Shown piece after piece: positions 37,700 to 47,051 of a stretch of DNA of 64,000 nucleotides. Numbering within the stretch: position 1 is the stretch's first letter; the number at the start of each line of letters is the position of its first letter. The notes under the pieces are model-generated. The model searched no databases, was not told the origin of the DNA, and saw nothing but the letters and a program-made list of their open reading frames with translations. Source of the DNA: Marinigracilibium pacificum (GTDB lineage: Bacteria; Bacteroidota; Bacteroidia; Cytophagales; Cyclobacteriaceae). The stretch lies in NCBI RefSeq assembly GCF_012926615.1, contig NZ_JABBNU010000008.1, positions 1-64,000 of the forward strand, written 5' to 3'. Position numbers and translations under genes: made by a program.

Positions 37700-39484
37700 T
37701 TAATCTATTTTAAGTACTGCCATAAATGCTTCCTGAGGAATTTCAACATTACCTACCTGGCGCATTCTCTTTTTACCTTTCTTCTGCTTCTCTAAAAGTT
37801 TACGTTTTCGGGAAATATCACCACCATAACACTTTGCAGTAACATTTTTACGTAATGCTTTTACAGTTTCCCTTGCGATAACTTTAGTACCAATAGCAGC
37901 CTGAATCGCAATTTCAAACTGTTGTCTTGGCATTAATTCCTTTAGTTTCTCACAAAGTTTTTTACCCCATTCGTATGCTTTATCTCTATGAACAATTGCC
38001 GAAAGGGCATCAACACGGTCTCCATTTAACATGATATCAAGCTTAACCATGTTACTTGTCTTATACCCCATCAATTCATAATCAAGTGAAGCATAACCTC
38101 TTGATATTGTCTTTAATTTATCGAAAAAGTCAAAAACAATTTCTGATAATGGTAACTCAAAAGTCAATTCTACTCTATCTTGAGTTAGATAAACCTGATT
38201 TTTGATTTCTCCACGCTTATCAATACAAAGACTAATGATATTTCCAACAAACTCAGATTTAGTAATTACCTGAGCTCTAATATAAGGCTCTTCAATATAA
38301 GATATATCTCCCGGATCCGGCATTTCAGACGGAGCACTTACAGGAACAATATTCTGGTTTTTCATATGAACGTTAAACTTCACTGACGGCACTGTTGTAA
38401 TCACCGTCATGTCAAATTCACGTTCTAATCTTTCCTGGATGATTTCCATGTGAAGCATTCCAAGAAATCCACATCTGAATCCAAAACCCAGGGCTAATGA
38501 TGTTTCAGGCTCCCAAACAAGCGAAGCATCATTTAACTGAAGTTTTTCCATTGAAGCCCTTAATTCTTCGTACTCAGTCGTATCCACCGGATAAATACCG
38601 GCAAATACCATTGGCTTCACATCTTCGAATCCTTTTACCGGAGGGCAAGGTCTTTCTACGTGAGTTATGGTATCTCCTACTTTTACTTCTTTAGCTACCT
38701 TTATACCTGAAATCAGGTAACCAACATTACCGGTACTTATGTCTTTTCGAGGTTCCTGTTTTAGTTTCAGGACACCAATTTCATCAGCATCATACGTTTT
38801 ACCGGTATTAACAAATTTAACCTTATCACCCTTCTTGATAGTTCCGTTGAAAACCCTGAAATATACTTCTATTCCCCTAAAAGGATTAAAAACACTATCA
38901 AAGATCATTGCCTGAAGTGGTGCTTCAGGATCTCCCTTTGGAGACGGGATTCTATCAACAATTGCTTCGAGAATTTCAACGATCCCAATCCCTTCTTTGG
39001 CACTTGCCATTAGGATATCATCTCTATCACAACCAATTAAATCTACAATTTGATCTTTTACTTCCTCTGGCATAGCTCCAGGAAGATCTATTTTATTTAA
39101 TACCGGGATTATTTCAAGATCATGCTCTATCGCCAGATACAGGTTTGAAATGGTTTGTGCTTCAATACCCTGCGCTGCATCAACAATTAGCAAAGCTCCT
39201 TCACAAGCAGCAATCGACCTGGATACTTCATAGGAAAAGTCAACGTGACCCGGAGTGTCAATAAGGTTTAAAATATAATCTTCTCCCTCATGATGATAAT
39301 TCATTTGAATAGCATGAGATTTGATTGTTATACCTCTTTCTCTTTCAAGGTCCATATTATCAAGTAACTGATCCTGCATTTCTCTGTCAGACACAGAACC
39401 TGTAGCCTGTAGAAGCCTGTCAGCTAAAGTACTCTTACCATGGTCAATATGTGCAATAATGCAAAAATTGCGAATGTTCTTCAT
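37700..39484 (-). CDS. lepA: Elongation factor 4 (LepA)
   Basis: Ribosome-associated GTPase (594 aa) that acts on translation and 30S biogenesis, at the membrane and in the cytoplasm. The GTPase motifs are G1 AHIDHGKS (11-18), G3 DTPGHVD and G4 NKID, and EF-G-like domains follow. The C-terminal domain unique to LepA, with [20 protein letters not shown], is complete. It heads the minus-strand series lepA-folD-queE-PorE-like. A TAATTTTG -7 box lies about 57 bases upstream. Confidence 0.98.
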   Translation of the reverse strand: MKNIRNFCIIAHIDHGKSTLADRLLQATGSVSDREMQDQLLDNMDLERERGITIKSHAIQMNYHHEGEDYILNLIDTPGHVDFSYEVSRSIAACEGALLIVDAAQGIEAQTISNLYLAIEHDLEIIPVLNKIDLPGAMPEEVKDQIVDLIGCDRDDILMASAKEGIGIVEILEAIVDRIPSPKGDPEAPLQAMIFDSVFNPFRGIEVYFRVFNGTIKKGDKVKFVNTGKTYDADEIGVLKLKQEPRKDISTGNVGYLISGIKVAKEVKVGDTITHVERPCPPVKGFEDVKPMVFAGIYPVDTTEYEELRASMEKLQLNDASLVWEPETSLALGFGFRCGFLGMLHMEIIQERLEREFDMTVITTVPSVKFNVHMKNQNIVPVSAPSEMPDPGDISYIEEPYIRAQVITKSEFVGNIISLCIDKRGEIKNQVYLTQDRVELTFELPLSEIVFDFFDKLKTISRGYASLDYELMGYKTSNMVKLDIMLNGDRVDALSAIVHRDKAYEWGKKLCEKLKELMPRQQFEIAIQAAIGTKVIARETVKALRKNVTAKCYGGDISRKRKLLEKQKKGKKRMRQVGNVEIPQEAFMAVLKID

Positions 39485-39541
39485 ATAGAAAATATTTCAA
39501 TAATCAGAGAGAACCCTCTATGATCCTCCTCTAACGAAATG

Positions 39542-39549
39542 CAAAATTA
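39542..39549 (-). promoter_or_regulatory. Candidate -7 box for lepA operon
   Basis: TAATTTTG on the minus strand matches TAnnTTTG, 57 bases before the lepA ATG. No TTG stands at the right distance, so it is a partial match. Confidence 0.35.
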
Positions 39550-39619
39550 GTCAATATTTTATAACTCGTGCAGCCTAACTAATAATTATATTTAATATGA
39601 ACATTTGTCGTAATGATCT

Positions 39620-39653
39620 AAAAAAAATAATGGAAGACTAAATGCCTTCCATT
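39620..39653 (-). terminator. Terminator of amidohydrolase operon
   Basis: AATGGAAG (39629-39636) pairs with CTTCCATT (39646-39653). On the minus strand a T-rich run (complement of 39620-39630) follows. Confidence 0.8.
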
Positions 39654-39678
39654 AAATCAATATTTATATAAATTCTTA

Positions 39679-40968
39679 TTATTCAGACTTGTAAACTTTA
39701 CCGTCTTTCATAACAAATTTGACATTGTTCATTAGTTCAATATTTTGAAGAGGATCGCCTTCAATCGCTACTATATCAGCATAAAGACCTTCTTTAATTT
39801 GTCCAACCTCTTCTTCAACTCCAAATAATTGAGCCGTTGTCAAAGTAGCCGATTGAATTGCTTCAAATGCAGGCATTCCTGCTTCCACCATATAAGCAAA
39901 CTCTTTGGCGTTATCTCCATGAGGAGAGACTCCTGCATCGGTACCAAATGCGATTTTAACTCCTCTTTTATAGGCTTTTCCAAAAGTGTCCTGAATTTTA
40001 GGACCTATTGCTAATGCTTTTGGCACAATTACAGCTGGATAAAACCCTTCAATCTTAGCTTTTTCAGCAACATATTTACCTGCACTTAATGTTGGCACAA
40101 GGTAGGTTCCTTTTTCTTTCATTAAGTCCATTATTTCTTCTGTCATCAAGGTACCATGCTCAATTGATGTTATTCCGGCTTCAACAGCTCTTTTCATTCC
40201 TTCAGCTCCATGTGCATGAGCAGCTGTACGCATTCCATACTCTTTTGCTGTTGAAATTATTGCTTCAAGTTCATCAGCTTTAAATTGTGGCCCCTGACCA
40301 TCTTTTGCAACACTCAACACACCTCCTGTGGCAGTAATTTTAATTACATCGGCACCATTTTTATACCTGAATCTCACCGCTTCACGAGCTTGATACGGGC
40401 CATCAGCCACTCCGTTTTCTGGTGTAGCATCACCTGAAAGTCTTTTTTTCATTCCGTTTGTCGGATCAGCATGACCACCGGTTGTTGCAATACTCTTACC
40501 TGCGGTTATAATCCTTGGTCCAACAGCCCAGCCAGAATTAATCGCATTTCTAAGTGAAATATTTACTCCTGATCCACCAAGATCTCTGACATAGGTAAAA
40601 CCAGCCATCAATGTTCGTCTGGCATATTCTCCCGCCCTATAAGCCACATCAGCATCTTCAAGTGTGAATTTTTCAATATAACGGTTAGGGTTTGATTCAC
40701 TTTCAAGGTGAACGTGAGCATCCATTAAGCCAGGTATCACTGTGTACCCTTTCAAATCAATATAAGATGCTCCGGAAGGCACTTCTGTAAACCCTTTTTT
40801 TACCGAAACAATTTTATTTCCCTCAATAACAATTGTGTAATCCTTAAGCTCCTTAAGGGCATCAACATCTAAAATTGTACCGCAATGTATATAAGTTGCT
40901 GGTTCGTTTTGTGCAAAAAGAATAGTTGCAAACAAAAAAACGAACAGTGTAGAAAATATTCTATTCAT
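39679..40968 (-). CDS. Exported metal-dependent amidohydrolase
   Basis: A 429-aa protein with a signal peptide (about 1-19), so periplasmic or envelope. It is of the imidazolonepropionase/prolidase-like branch of the amidohydrolase superfamily: HxH at His85/His87 (DAHVHLES), GGHAD, AAHAHGAEG and IEHGTLM metal-site segments and the catalytic FGTDAGVSPHG. The active site is complete, so a working hydrolase is likely; imidodipeptides or other cyclic or peptide amides are possible substrates, but the sequence does not decide. It is last in a four-gene operon, 13 bases after a methyltransferase gene. Confidence 0.88.
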   Translation of the reverse strand: MNRIFSTLFVFLFATILFAQNEPATYIHCGTILDVDALKELKDYTIVIEGNKIVSVKKGFTEVPSGASYIDLKGYTVIPGLMDAHVHLESESNPNRYIEKFTLEDADVAYRAGEYARRTLMAGFTYVRDLGGSGVNISLRNAINSGWAVGPRIITAGKSIATTGGHADPTNGMKKRLSGDATPENGVADGPYQAREAVRFRYKNGADVIKITATGGVLSVAKDGQGPQFKADELEAIISTAKEYGMRTAAHAHGAEGMKRAVEAGITSIEHGTLMTEEIMDLMKEKGTYLVPTLSAGKYVAEKAKIEGFYPAVIVPKALAIGPKIQDTFGKAYKRGVKIAFGTDAGVSPHGDNAKEFAYMVEAGMPAFEAIQSATLTTAQLFGVEEEVGQIKEGLYADIVAIEGDPLQNIELMNNVKFVMKDGKVYKSE

Positions 40969-40981
40969 GGTATAGTAGATA

Positions 40982-41695
40982 TTATTGTTTTTCTAGTTTT
41001 ACGAGGTAATGGCCTGTTTCCGAATCTTCATCAATCATTGTTACCTTCCAGCCAGACTGCTTAGCCAATGACTTCAGCTTATCATAATCGAGATATAGCC
41101 ATTTGAACCATTCGCCTTTTTCTCCATTATATTCATACTGATAATCAACCTCACCAAAATAACCCTCAACCTTCAAATCAGTCTCATCATACAAATAGGT
41201 TATATCTGAACTATCAAATATAATAATCCCATCGTCTGTCGAAAGTTCATCTGCTTTTTTCAGAAAATCCTTAAACTTTTTGACTTCACCTATAAACCCA
41301 ATCCCATTCATTAAGAGGAGAAGGGTATCATATTTTTCTTTAGATTGATAATGAAAAAAATCAGCACATTCAACTTTTTGAACACCTCTTTTCTTCATTA
41401 CCTCACAACAAAATTCTGACGTATCTAGAGCGGTTATATCATACCCTTTAGATTGCAAAAACAAAGCATGTGTGCCTGCTGCTGCTCCAATATCGAGGAT
41501 TTTTTCTCTTGTTGATTCAAGAAGTGCTTCTTGTTCTATGGAAGTAAAGTCTTCAAAATCTTTAAAATAATGAATCAGAGGCATTTCTTCAGGATCTCCA
41601 TAATAATTATGAATTATTAAAGGCCCTTGCTGCTTTTCATTATAATAATCTAATAAAGCTTTACCGTGAACATCGTATTTTTTGTATGCAGACAT
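40982..41695 (-). CDS. Class I SAM-dependent methyltransferase
   Basis: A 237-aa cytoplasmic protein with the Rossmann-fold SAM motif I ILDIGAAAGTH at about residues 67-77, the motif II acidic residue (TALDTSEF) and motif III region (CADFFHY). The C-terminal half has the substrate side with several aromatic residues. No substrate group can be assigned. It lies two bases after a SnoaL-like gene and 13 before the amidohydrolase gene; these genes do not make an obvious pathway. Confidence 0.88.
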   Translation of the reverse strand: MSAYKKYDVHGKALLDYYNEKQQGPLIIHNYYGDPEEMPLIHYFKDFEDFTSIEQEALLESTREKILDIGAAAGTHALFLQSKGYDITALDTSEFCCEVMKKRGVQKVECADFFHYQSKEKYDTLLLLMNGIGFIGEVKKFKDFLKKADELSTDDGIIIFDSSDITYLYDETDLKVEGYFGEVDYQYEYNGEKGEWFKWLYLDYDKLKSLAKQSGWKVTMIDEDSETGHYLVKLEKQ

Positions 41696-41697
41696 AA

Positions 41698-42135
41698 TCA
41701 GGATGAATGATCAGAAACGATCTTCCATTTGCCGTTTATCAATTTCCAAACTAAAGTAAAATGCCCATTTAAATTACCCTGTAGTCGGGTTAGATGCCAC
41801 TTCCCTATCATAAAATAAGTATTATCTGCAATTGGGTATAAATCGACAATATCAAATTTTAAGGTACCCATGGCTGCCTTATTTGGGTATGAACTCTGGT
41901 AATTTTCAAGTGTTTTTTCCCAGCCTTTAGTTACACCTTTACTTCCCACAAAAACCAACGAATCAGATCGCCAATAGCCATTCATATACTCAGGGATATT
42001 ACCCTCATTCCATGCCATTGCCTGCTCGGCAAGCACCATCATAATTTCTTTCCGGTCTTCAATATTGCCTGACTGTGCATGTAAAGCGCTTAATGACATT
42101 AAAAAAATGAAAGCGCCAAAAAAAATAAATCTCAT
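41698..42135 (-). CDS. Exported SnoaL/DUF4440-like protein
   Basis: A 145-aa protein with a signal peptide (1-20) and a SnoaL/NTF2-like cone fold: the AMAWNEGNIPEYMNGYW start of the domain, a central strand-rich part and WKLINGKWKIVSDHSS at the end. Such proteins are often small secreted binding proteins or enzymes of unknown substrate. One base separates it from the TerB-like gene upstream and two from the methyltransferase downstream, so the operon is tight. Confidence 0.85.
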   Translation of the reverse strand: MRFIFFGAFIFLMSLSALHAQSGNIEDRKEIMMVLAEQAMAWNEGNIPEYMNGYWRSDSLVFVGSKGVTKGWEKTLENYQSSYPNKAAMGTLKFDIVDLYPIADNTYFMIGKWHLTRLQGNLNGHFTLVWKLINGKWKIVSDHSS

Positions 42136-42136
42136 T

Positions 42137-42544
42137 TTAGATTTCGTTTAAATATCCGTTTATAGTTTCTTTTAAAGATTCTTTATCTTCTAGCAAATGT
42201 GGTTGCATATAGATGGTAGTTACAAAATTAAAAAAAACTGACTCATCATAACCAAGCCATTTGGTTACTCTCAAGCAATAATTAACTTCACTTCGTTCTA
42301 ATTTTCCATCGGCTTTCATCAGAGCAATGATATCATACAAATATTCAATTTTCTGATCTTTAGACAATAGTTGCTTATCAGGAAGCGTATCTTCAGTATT
42401 TACTTCCTCAAAAAAACGATTCATTTCCGATTCATCTACATTATGCCGAGCAGCAATCCGCTCAATTATACCTCGCTCCTTATCGTGGATGTGTCCGTCG
42501 GCCTTGGCAAGTTGTATCAGAATTTTGATATGCGCAGGTATCAT
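42137..42544 (-). CDS. TerB-like (tellurite resistance/DjlA N-terminal type) protein
   Basis: A 135-aa alpha-helical cytoplasmic protein with two TerB-type metal-site repeats: AKADGHIHDKE near residue 13 and MKADGKLERSE near residue 85. I use the ATG at 42544; a TTG four codons upstream is also in frame. TerB domains are found in stress and envelope systems. No tellurite genes are nearby. It is the first gene of a four-gene minus-strand operon and is divergent from the ACP phosphodiesterase gene. Confidence 0.82.
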   Translation of the reverse strand: MIPAHIKILIQLAKADGHIHDKERGIIERIAARHNVDESEMNRFFEEVNTEDTLPDKQLLSKDQKIEYLYDIIALMKADGKLERSEVNYCLRVTKWLGYDESVFFNFVTTIYMQPHLLEDKESLKETINGYLNEI

Positions 42545-42626
42545 ATAATTGTACAATTTATCCGAATTTAAATAATTTTTGGTAAAGCATCCTTGCTTAA
42601 TTAAATTTAATCAACTTGTAAGCTAT

Positions 42627-43220
42627 ATGAATTTTTTAGCACACTTATATTTAAGCGGAAATAACCAGGGAATCAAGGTCGGTAATTTTATCGGTGACTT
42701 TGTGAAAGGAGCGGATATATTTAATTATCCACGTTCAATCCAGGATGGTATCAGACTACACAGAGCAATCGATGAATATACTGATTCTCATGAAGTTGTA
42801 TTAGAAAGCAAGAAAAGACTTCGTGCTCGTCACAGTCATTTCTCACCGGTTATTGTTGATATCTTCTATGATCATTTTCTAGCCTCCTTATGGAATGATT
42901 ACCATGATGATGAACTCATATCTTTTGCTCATAATTCATATAAGCTCCTGGAAAACCATGAAGAGTTTTTACCGTCAAAGACAAAGCATATGCTTCCATA
43001 CATGGTTGAGCAGGACTGGCTTACTTCATATGCAGAAATTGAAGGAATAAGAAGAGTAATGCATGGAATGTCTCGAAGGAGTAGCTTTTCTAATAAAATT
43101 GACTCTTCGGTAGATGACCTTTTAAAAGATTATGAACTTTATAAAACAGAATTCCAATTATTTTTCCCGGACCTTATTGATTTCACCAAAAAGTATATGA
43201 TAAAAAAGCGGATAACTTAA
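42627..43220 (+). CDS. acpH: Acyl carrier protein phosphodiesterase (AcpH family)
   Basis: A 197-aa HD-like hydrolase of the DUF479/AcpH family that removes the 4'-phosphopantetheine arm from holo-ACP. Typical MNFLAHLYLSG start, NFIGDFVKG, RLHRAID, and the DIFYDHFLA motif are present. I use the ATG at 42627, since this matches the conserved start; the frame is open from 42579. It is a single-gene unit, with the stop codon inside the terminator hairpin shared with the convergent propeller gene. Confidence 0.92.
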   Translation: MNFLAHLYLSGNNQGIKVGNFIGDFVKGADIFNYPRSIQDGIRLHRAIDEYTDSHEVVLESKKRLRARHSHFSPVIVDIFYDHFLASLWNDYHDDELISFAHNSYKLLENHEEFLPSKTKHMLPYMVEQDWLTSYAEIEGIRRVMHGMSRRSSFSNKIDSSVDDLLKDYELYKTEFQLFFPDLIDFTKKYMIKKRIT

Positions 43221-43232
43221 TACCCGCTTTTT
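43203..43232. terminator. Bidirectional terminator overlapping acpH stop
   Basis: AAAAAGCGG (43203-43211) and CCGCTTTTT (43224-43232) form a perfect 9-bp stem. The acpH stop codon (43218-43220) is within the loop. It serves acpH and the propeller gene at 43240. Confidence 0.85.
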
Positions 43233-43239
43233 ATAATTC

Positions 43240-46056
43240 TTATTTCTTTCTTGTTTTCACTTCAAATTCCGAGGTAGCTGTTGACTTTCCAAGGCTATAA
43301 GTCACCGAATATTTGCCAGGCTTGAGGTATGACTTTTCTTTTGATTTCTTCTTTCCATCAAATGAATAACCTTTTATATCATACGTTGTGGCCCCATAAC
43401 CGGCATCAACATTTTCTTTCCAGCTAGAAATCTCATTCCCAGACTCATCTTTGATTAATATTTTAAGCTCCCCGACACCACGAGAATACCAGCTCAATTT
43501 AACCTTTGGAGTATATGGTTGCTGCCATTTATAGGTACTCTCTCCCCATTTATCTGAGTGCATAACCGACTCAACTTCATATGCTATTAAAGTTTTAGCC
43601 GGATCAGCTACAATTTTTCTCAATGGCTTTATGTCAGCTACATAAATACTTCTTCCATGAGTTGCGATAACCAATTCACCTTCACGTGGATGGAACACCA
43701 TATCATAGGAGGCAACATTTGGAATCGAAGCCATTATTTCCCAATTGATTCCGCCATCGAAGCTTACATAACTACCTGCATCTGTCCCTAAGAATAATAA
43801 TTCCGGCTGCACAAGATCCTGCACAATGATATTAGCAGCTTCATATTCGATTCCATCACGAATAGAAGTCCAGGATTGTCCAAAATCTTCACTCTTATAA
43901 ACATGAGTTTCGAAATTATCTTCTCTATATCCGGTCATTGTAATGAATACTTCTCCTTCATCATGATTAGATGGATGAATGCTACTAACCCACAGTCCTT
44001 CAGGAAGACCATTAGTTATTTTTCTCCAGTTACCCCCTCCATTATCCGTCATCCAAATATTTCCATCATCAGTTCCAACATAGATCAAACCAAATTTTAA
44101 TGGAGACTCTTCAATAATCGATATTGTTGAAAAAGGCACATTACCCTGAGGTAAGTCCCTGGTTAGGTCATCACTTATAGCTGTCCAGTCATTTCCTTGA
44201 TTCATAGACCTGAAGACTTTCTGAGCACCCATATATAAAATCTTGTTATTATGAGGACTCATTTCCAAAGGAGTTCTCCAATTAAACCTTAATGGATCTT
44301 CACCAATATCATGTCTAGGACCAATTTTGGTATAATCATTTTTATCCATGTCAATTCTGTAATAATTACCAAACTGGAATCCGGTATAAATCAAATTATG
44401 ATTTTCAGGATCTGGAAAGACATACATCCCATCACCGCCAAAAATCTTATCCCAATGCTTACTTTTATTCGGAACCGACTTACTTGAACCTCTTAGCGAA
44501 CCATTATCTTGTAAACCACCATAAACCATGTAAGGTTCCTGATTATCAACAGCTACTGTATAAAACTGTCCTATAGGTAAATTATTAATATGCGTCCAAT
44601 GGGCACCTCCATCATAGGTACGATATAGTCCTCCGTCATTTCCCAATAGTATATGTTTGGGGTGTTCAGGGTTTATCCACATCGACTGATGATCGACATG
44701 TACATCACCAATTGAATCCAGCCTGTGCCAGGTAGATCCTCCATCATTACTTTTAAGAAGAGGAACGCCCATGATGTATAACTCATCATCATCTTTTGGA
44801 TTCAAACGAATTTCACCAAAATAATATCCATAGGTGAAATAAACTCCATCAATAGGATATGAATTAACTAGCTTCCAGTTTTCACCAGAGTCAACTGATT
44901 TGTACACTTGAGCACCAATTACTGAAGTATTAAATAATGCGTTATTAGCGTCACCAAGGTAATCTGATAAAGCTTTAGGGCTATATTTATTATCTCTTAT
45001 TTCATTTTTAACAGAAAGAGCATTGTACTTCTCCGGAAATCCATTGTCTTTAAGGTAATCATTAAGCTTTTCATCACTTAAAGCAAGAAAATCATCTTTA
45101 CCCATATCTATGAAGTCTGAAGCCAACAATTCATCTCCCTTTCTTTCTTTCTTTTTCTTCTCCTCTTTTTGATTATCGAGCAAAGCATAAATTACTGAAG
45201 GATTTTCCCTACTCACCGCCAGACCAATTCTTCCTCTGCTCTCAGGCTCTGCAAATCCATTATTAACTGCTTTCCATGTTTTACCTCCATCATCAGACCT
45301 GAAAATCGATGATCCGGGACCATGCCCCTTGAAGTTCCAGGCTTTTCTGGTACGCTCCCAGGCAGATGCCCAAAGCTGATCCGGATTATTAGGATTAATA
45401 ACTAGATCAATTATCCCTGTGCTATCATTTACATACAACGTTTTCTCCCATGTTTTACCACCATCTGTTGTAAGGTAAACGCCTCGTTCTTCATTTGAAG
45501 AATATAAATTACCCATTGCTGCAACCCAAACCTTATCCGGATTACCTGGATGAACTATTATTCTTCCGGTATGCTGAATTCCTTCCAACCCAAGAAATTG
45601 CCATGTTAACCCACCATCATCTGAGCGATAAACACCATCTCCGGCATAGCTACTTCTACTTGAGTTGTTCTCTCCTCCTCCAACATATATAATTTGACTA
45701 TTTGAAGGAGCTAGTGCGATATCACCAACACCAATTGTTCTTTGATTATCAAATATTGATTCAAAACTTTGCCCGTTATTGGTAGTCTTAAAAACCCCAC
45801 CGGAGGCGTAAGCTACATAAAACTCATAAACATTTTCGGGATTGACTTCAATGTCAACAATTCTTCCTCCTTGAACAATTGGTCCGATATTTCTTACCGG
45901 CAGATCTTTAACCGGAGAGGAGCTTCTCAGAGCCTGTCTTTTTGAATAGGCCTTTCCAAAAACATCCTGATTTGATGGACTAACTTGTGCCCATGCATCA
46001 CTTGCAAAAAGTATACAAACGGCAAAAATTAAGATCGCGGGAATATTTTTTCTCAT
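43240..46056 (-). CDS. VPS10/sortilin-like beta-propeller protein (exported)
   Basis: A 938-aa exported protein with a signal peptide (1-23). At least ten Asp-box motifs (for example SDDGGLTW, TTDGGKTW, SDDGGKTW, TYDGGAHW) run over about residues 85-780, forming one or two sortilin/VPS10-type propellers as in a common Bacteroidota family often annotated as glycosyl hydrolase. A Lys/Glu-rich insert is near residue 298. The C-terminus is a small beta domain ending in a basic tail and lacks the T9SS sorting pattern, unlike the propeller protein at 24595, so it may stay in the periplasm. No catalytic pair can be assigned. It is a single-gene unit. Confidence 0.85.
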   Translation of the reverse strand: MRKNIPAILIFAVCILFASDAWAQVSPSNQDVFGKAYSKRQALRSSSPVKDLPVRNIGPIVQGGRIVDIEVNPENVYEFYVAYASGGVFKTTNNGQSFESIFDNQRTIGVGDIALAPSNSQIIYVGGGENNSSRSSYAGDGVYRSDDGGLTWQFLGLEGIQHTGRIIVHPGNPDKVWVAAMGNLYSSNEERGVYLTTDGGKTWEKTLYVNDSTGIIDLVINPNNPDQLWASAWERTRKAWNFKGHGPGSSIFRSDDGGKTWKAVNNGFAEPESRGRIGLAVSRENPSVIYALLDNQKEEKKKKERKGDELLASDFIDMGKDDFLALSDEKLNDYLKDNGFPEKYNALSVKNEIRDNKYSPKALSDYLGDANNALFNTSVIGAQVYKSVDSGENWKLVNSYPIDGVYFTYGYYFGEIRLNPKDDDELYIMGVPLLKSNDGGSTWHRLDSIGDVHVDHQSMWINPEHPKHILLGNDGGLYRTYDGGAHWTHINNLPIGQFYTVAVDNQEPYMVYGGLQDNGSLRGSSKSVPNKSKHWDKIFGGDGMYVFPDPENHNLIYTGFQFGNYYRIDMDKNDYTKIGPRHDIGEDPLRFNWRTPLEMSPHNNKILYMGAQKVFRSMNQGNDWTAISDDLTRDLPQGNVPFSTISIIEESPLKFGLIYVGTDDGNIWMTDNGGGNWRKITNGLPEGLWVSSIHPSNHDEGEVFITMTGYREDNFETHVYKSEDFGQSWTSIRDGIEYEAANIIVQDLVQPELLFLGTDAGSYVSFDGGINWEIMASIPNVASYDMVFHPREGELVIATHGRSIYVADIKPLRKIVADPAKTLIAYEVESVMHSDKWGESTYKWQQPYTPKVKLSWYSRGVGELKILIKDESGNEISSWKENVDAGYGATTYDIKGYSFDGKKKSKEKSYLKPGKYSVTYSLGKSTATSEFEVKTRKK

Positions 46057-46130
46057 TTTTCGTGGGTTATTATCGAATTAAAATAATCTTAGCATTAATA
46101 TTTCTTTATTTCTCTAAACTGAAAATAAGG

Positions 46131-46138
46131 TATATTTG
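46131..46138 (+). promoter_or_regulatory. Candidate -7 box for 46171-crcB
   Basis: TATATTTG matches TAnnTTTG, 32 bases before the ATG at 46171. No TTG at the ideal distance. The box is the best visible candidate for this unit. Confidence 0.45.
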
Positions 46139-46170
46139 AAACAAGATAAATATAATTAGTTAAAATTATT

Positions 46171-46605
46171 ATGTTAATAAGCAGACCCAGAAGAAATACT
46201 CTTTTTTCAATGTTCCTTTTTATTATTATCCTGTTTGCAGGTATTTACTTTTTATTGAACATGTATAACCAGAGCGGACACTGGGGGTGGATTATAGGAA
46301 TTGTATTTCTAGGGCTTGTCGCGATAGCTTTAATTCTTAAAATCATGTTTGGATATAAAATCATTAAAGCTGAAAAAAGTAAATTTCTGGTTTATTATCC
46401 TTTCCGATTCAGAAGAGAGAGCTTTTCACTATCAGATTTAATCCAGTGGCAGATAGTTGTCATTGACACAGGAAAACAACCATTTGAGGAAGTACAGGCT
46501 ATATTTACAAATGGAAAATTCACAATAAACCTTCCTGAAAACAGCAATTATCAAAAATTCAAACAATATTTTGAAAAGAAGGCTCCCAAGAAAAAGGTTA
46601 AATAA
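46171..46605 (+). CDS. Two-TM membrane protein with PH-like domain
   Basis: A 144-aa inner-membrane protein: two hydrophobic helices (about 10-32 and 38-60), then a cytoplasmic part of about 80 residues with the strand pattern of bacterial PH-like (YcxB/YdbS-type) domains (KAEKSKFLVYYPFRFRRE, FSLSDLIQWQ), and a Lys-rich tail. Its stop overlaps the crcB start by one base (TAATG), so the two are translationally coupled. A link with fluoride export is not known to me. The fold assignment is inference from pattern. Confidence 0.75.
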   Translation: MLISRPRRNTLFSMFLFIIILFAGIYFLLNMYNQSGHWGWIIGIVFLGLVAIALILKIMFGYKIIKAEKSKFLVYYPFRFRRESFSLSDLIQWQIVVIDTGKQPFEEVQAIFTNGKFTINLPENSNYQKFKQYFEKKAPKKKVK

Positions 46606-46973
46606 TGAAATACATCTTATTAGTAGGTATAGGAGGATTTTTAGGAGCTGTTTCAAGATATCTCGTTGGAAAATGGCTGTATACAGTCACCATATTTCAT
46701 ATTCCATGGGCGACATTATTGGTCAATTTATCAGGTAGCTTTTTAATAGGAGTAATTCTTGGGCTAACGACTCAAACTGATAATCCATCAGAAAATTTAA
46801 AACTTTTGTTAGCTACCGGATTTTGTGGTGCATTTACTACATTTTCAACATTTTCATTTGAAAACTTAATTCTAATCAAAGAACAAAATTATCTGGTTGC
46901 AATCATTTACACTTCAATAAGCTTTGTTGGTGGTCTATTGCTTGCATGGGGAGGCTTTGCATTAGCAAAATGA
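46605..46973 (+). CDS. crcB: Fluoride channel CrcB/Fluc
   Basis: A 122-aa four-TM membrane protein that exports fluoride as a dual-topology dimer. The family motifs are present: GGFLGAVSRYLVG at the start, NLSGSFLIG in the second helix and the phenylalanine-rich GFCGAFTTFSTFSFE in the third, which lines the ion path. It is coupled with the PH-like gene. No fluoride riboswitch is visible upstream. Confidence 0.95.
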   Translation: MKYILLVGIGGFLGAVSRYLVGKWLYTVTIFHIPWATLLVNLSGSFLIGVILGLTTQTDNPSENLKLLLATGFCGAFTTFSTFSFENLILIKEQNYLVAIIYTSISFVGGLLLAWGGFALAK

Positions 46974-47051
46974 TGAATACAACTAATAATTGCTTCTGAT
47001 TAAAGCAGATATTATATTGCAATTCACACTTTAACCAGAAAAATATTTCCC

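Noticed and set aside
46570-46620. Possible fluoride riboswitch before crcB
   Set aside because: The region is coding sequence of the coupled upstream gene and lacks the conserved riboswitch core.
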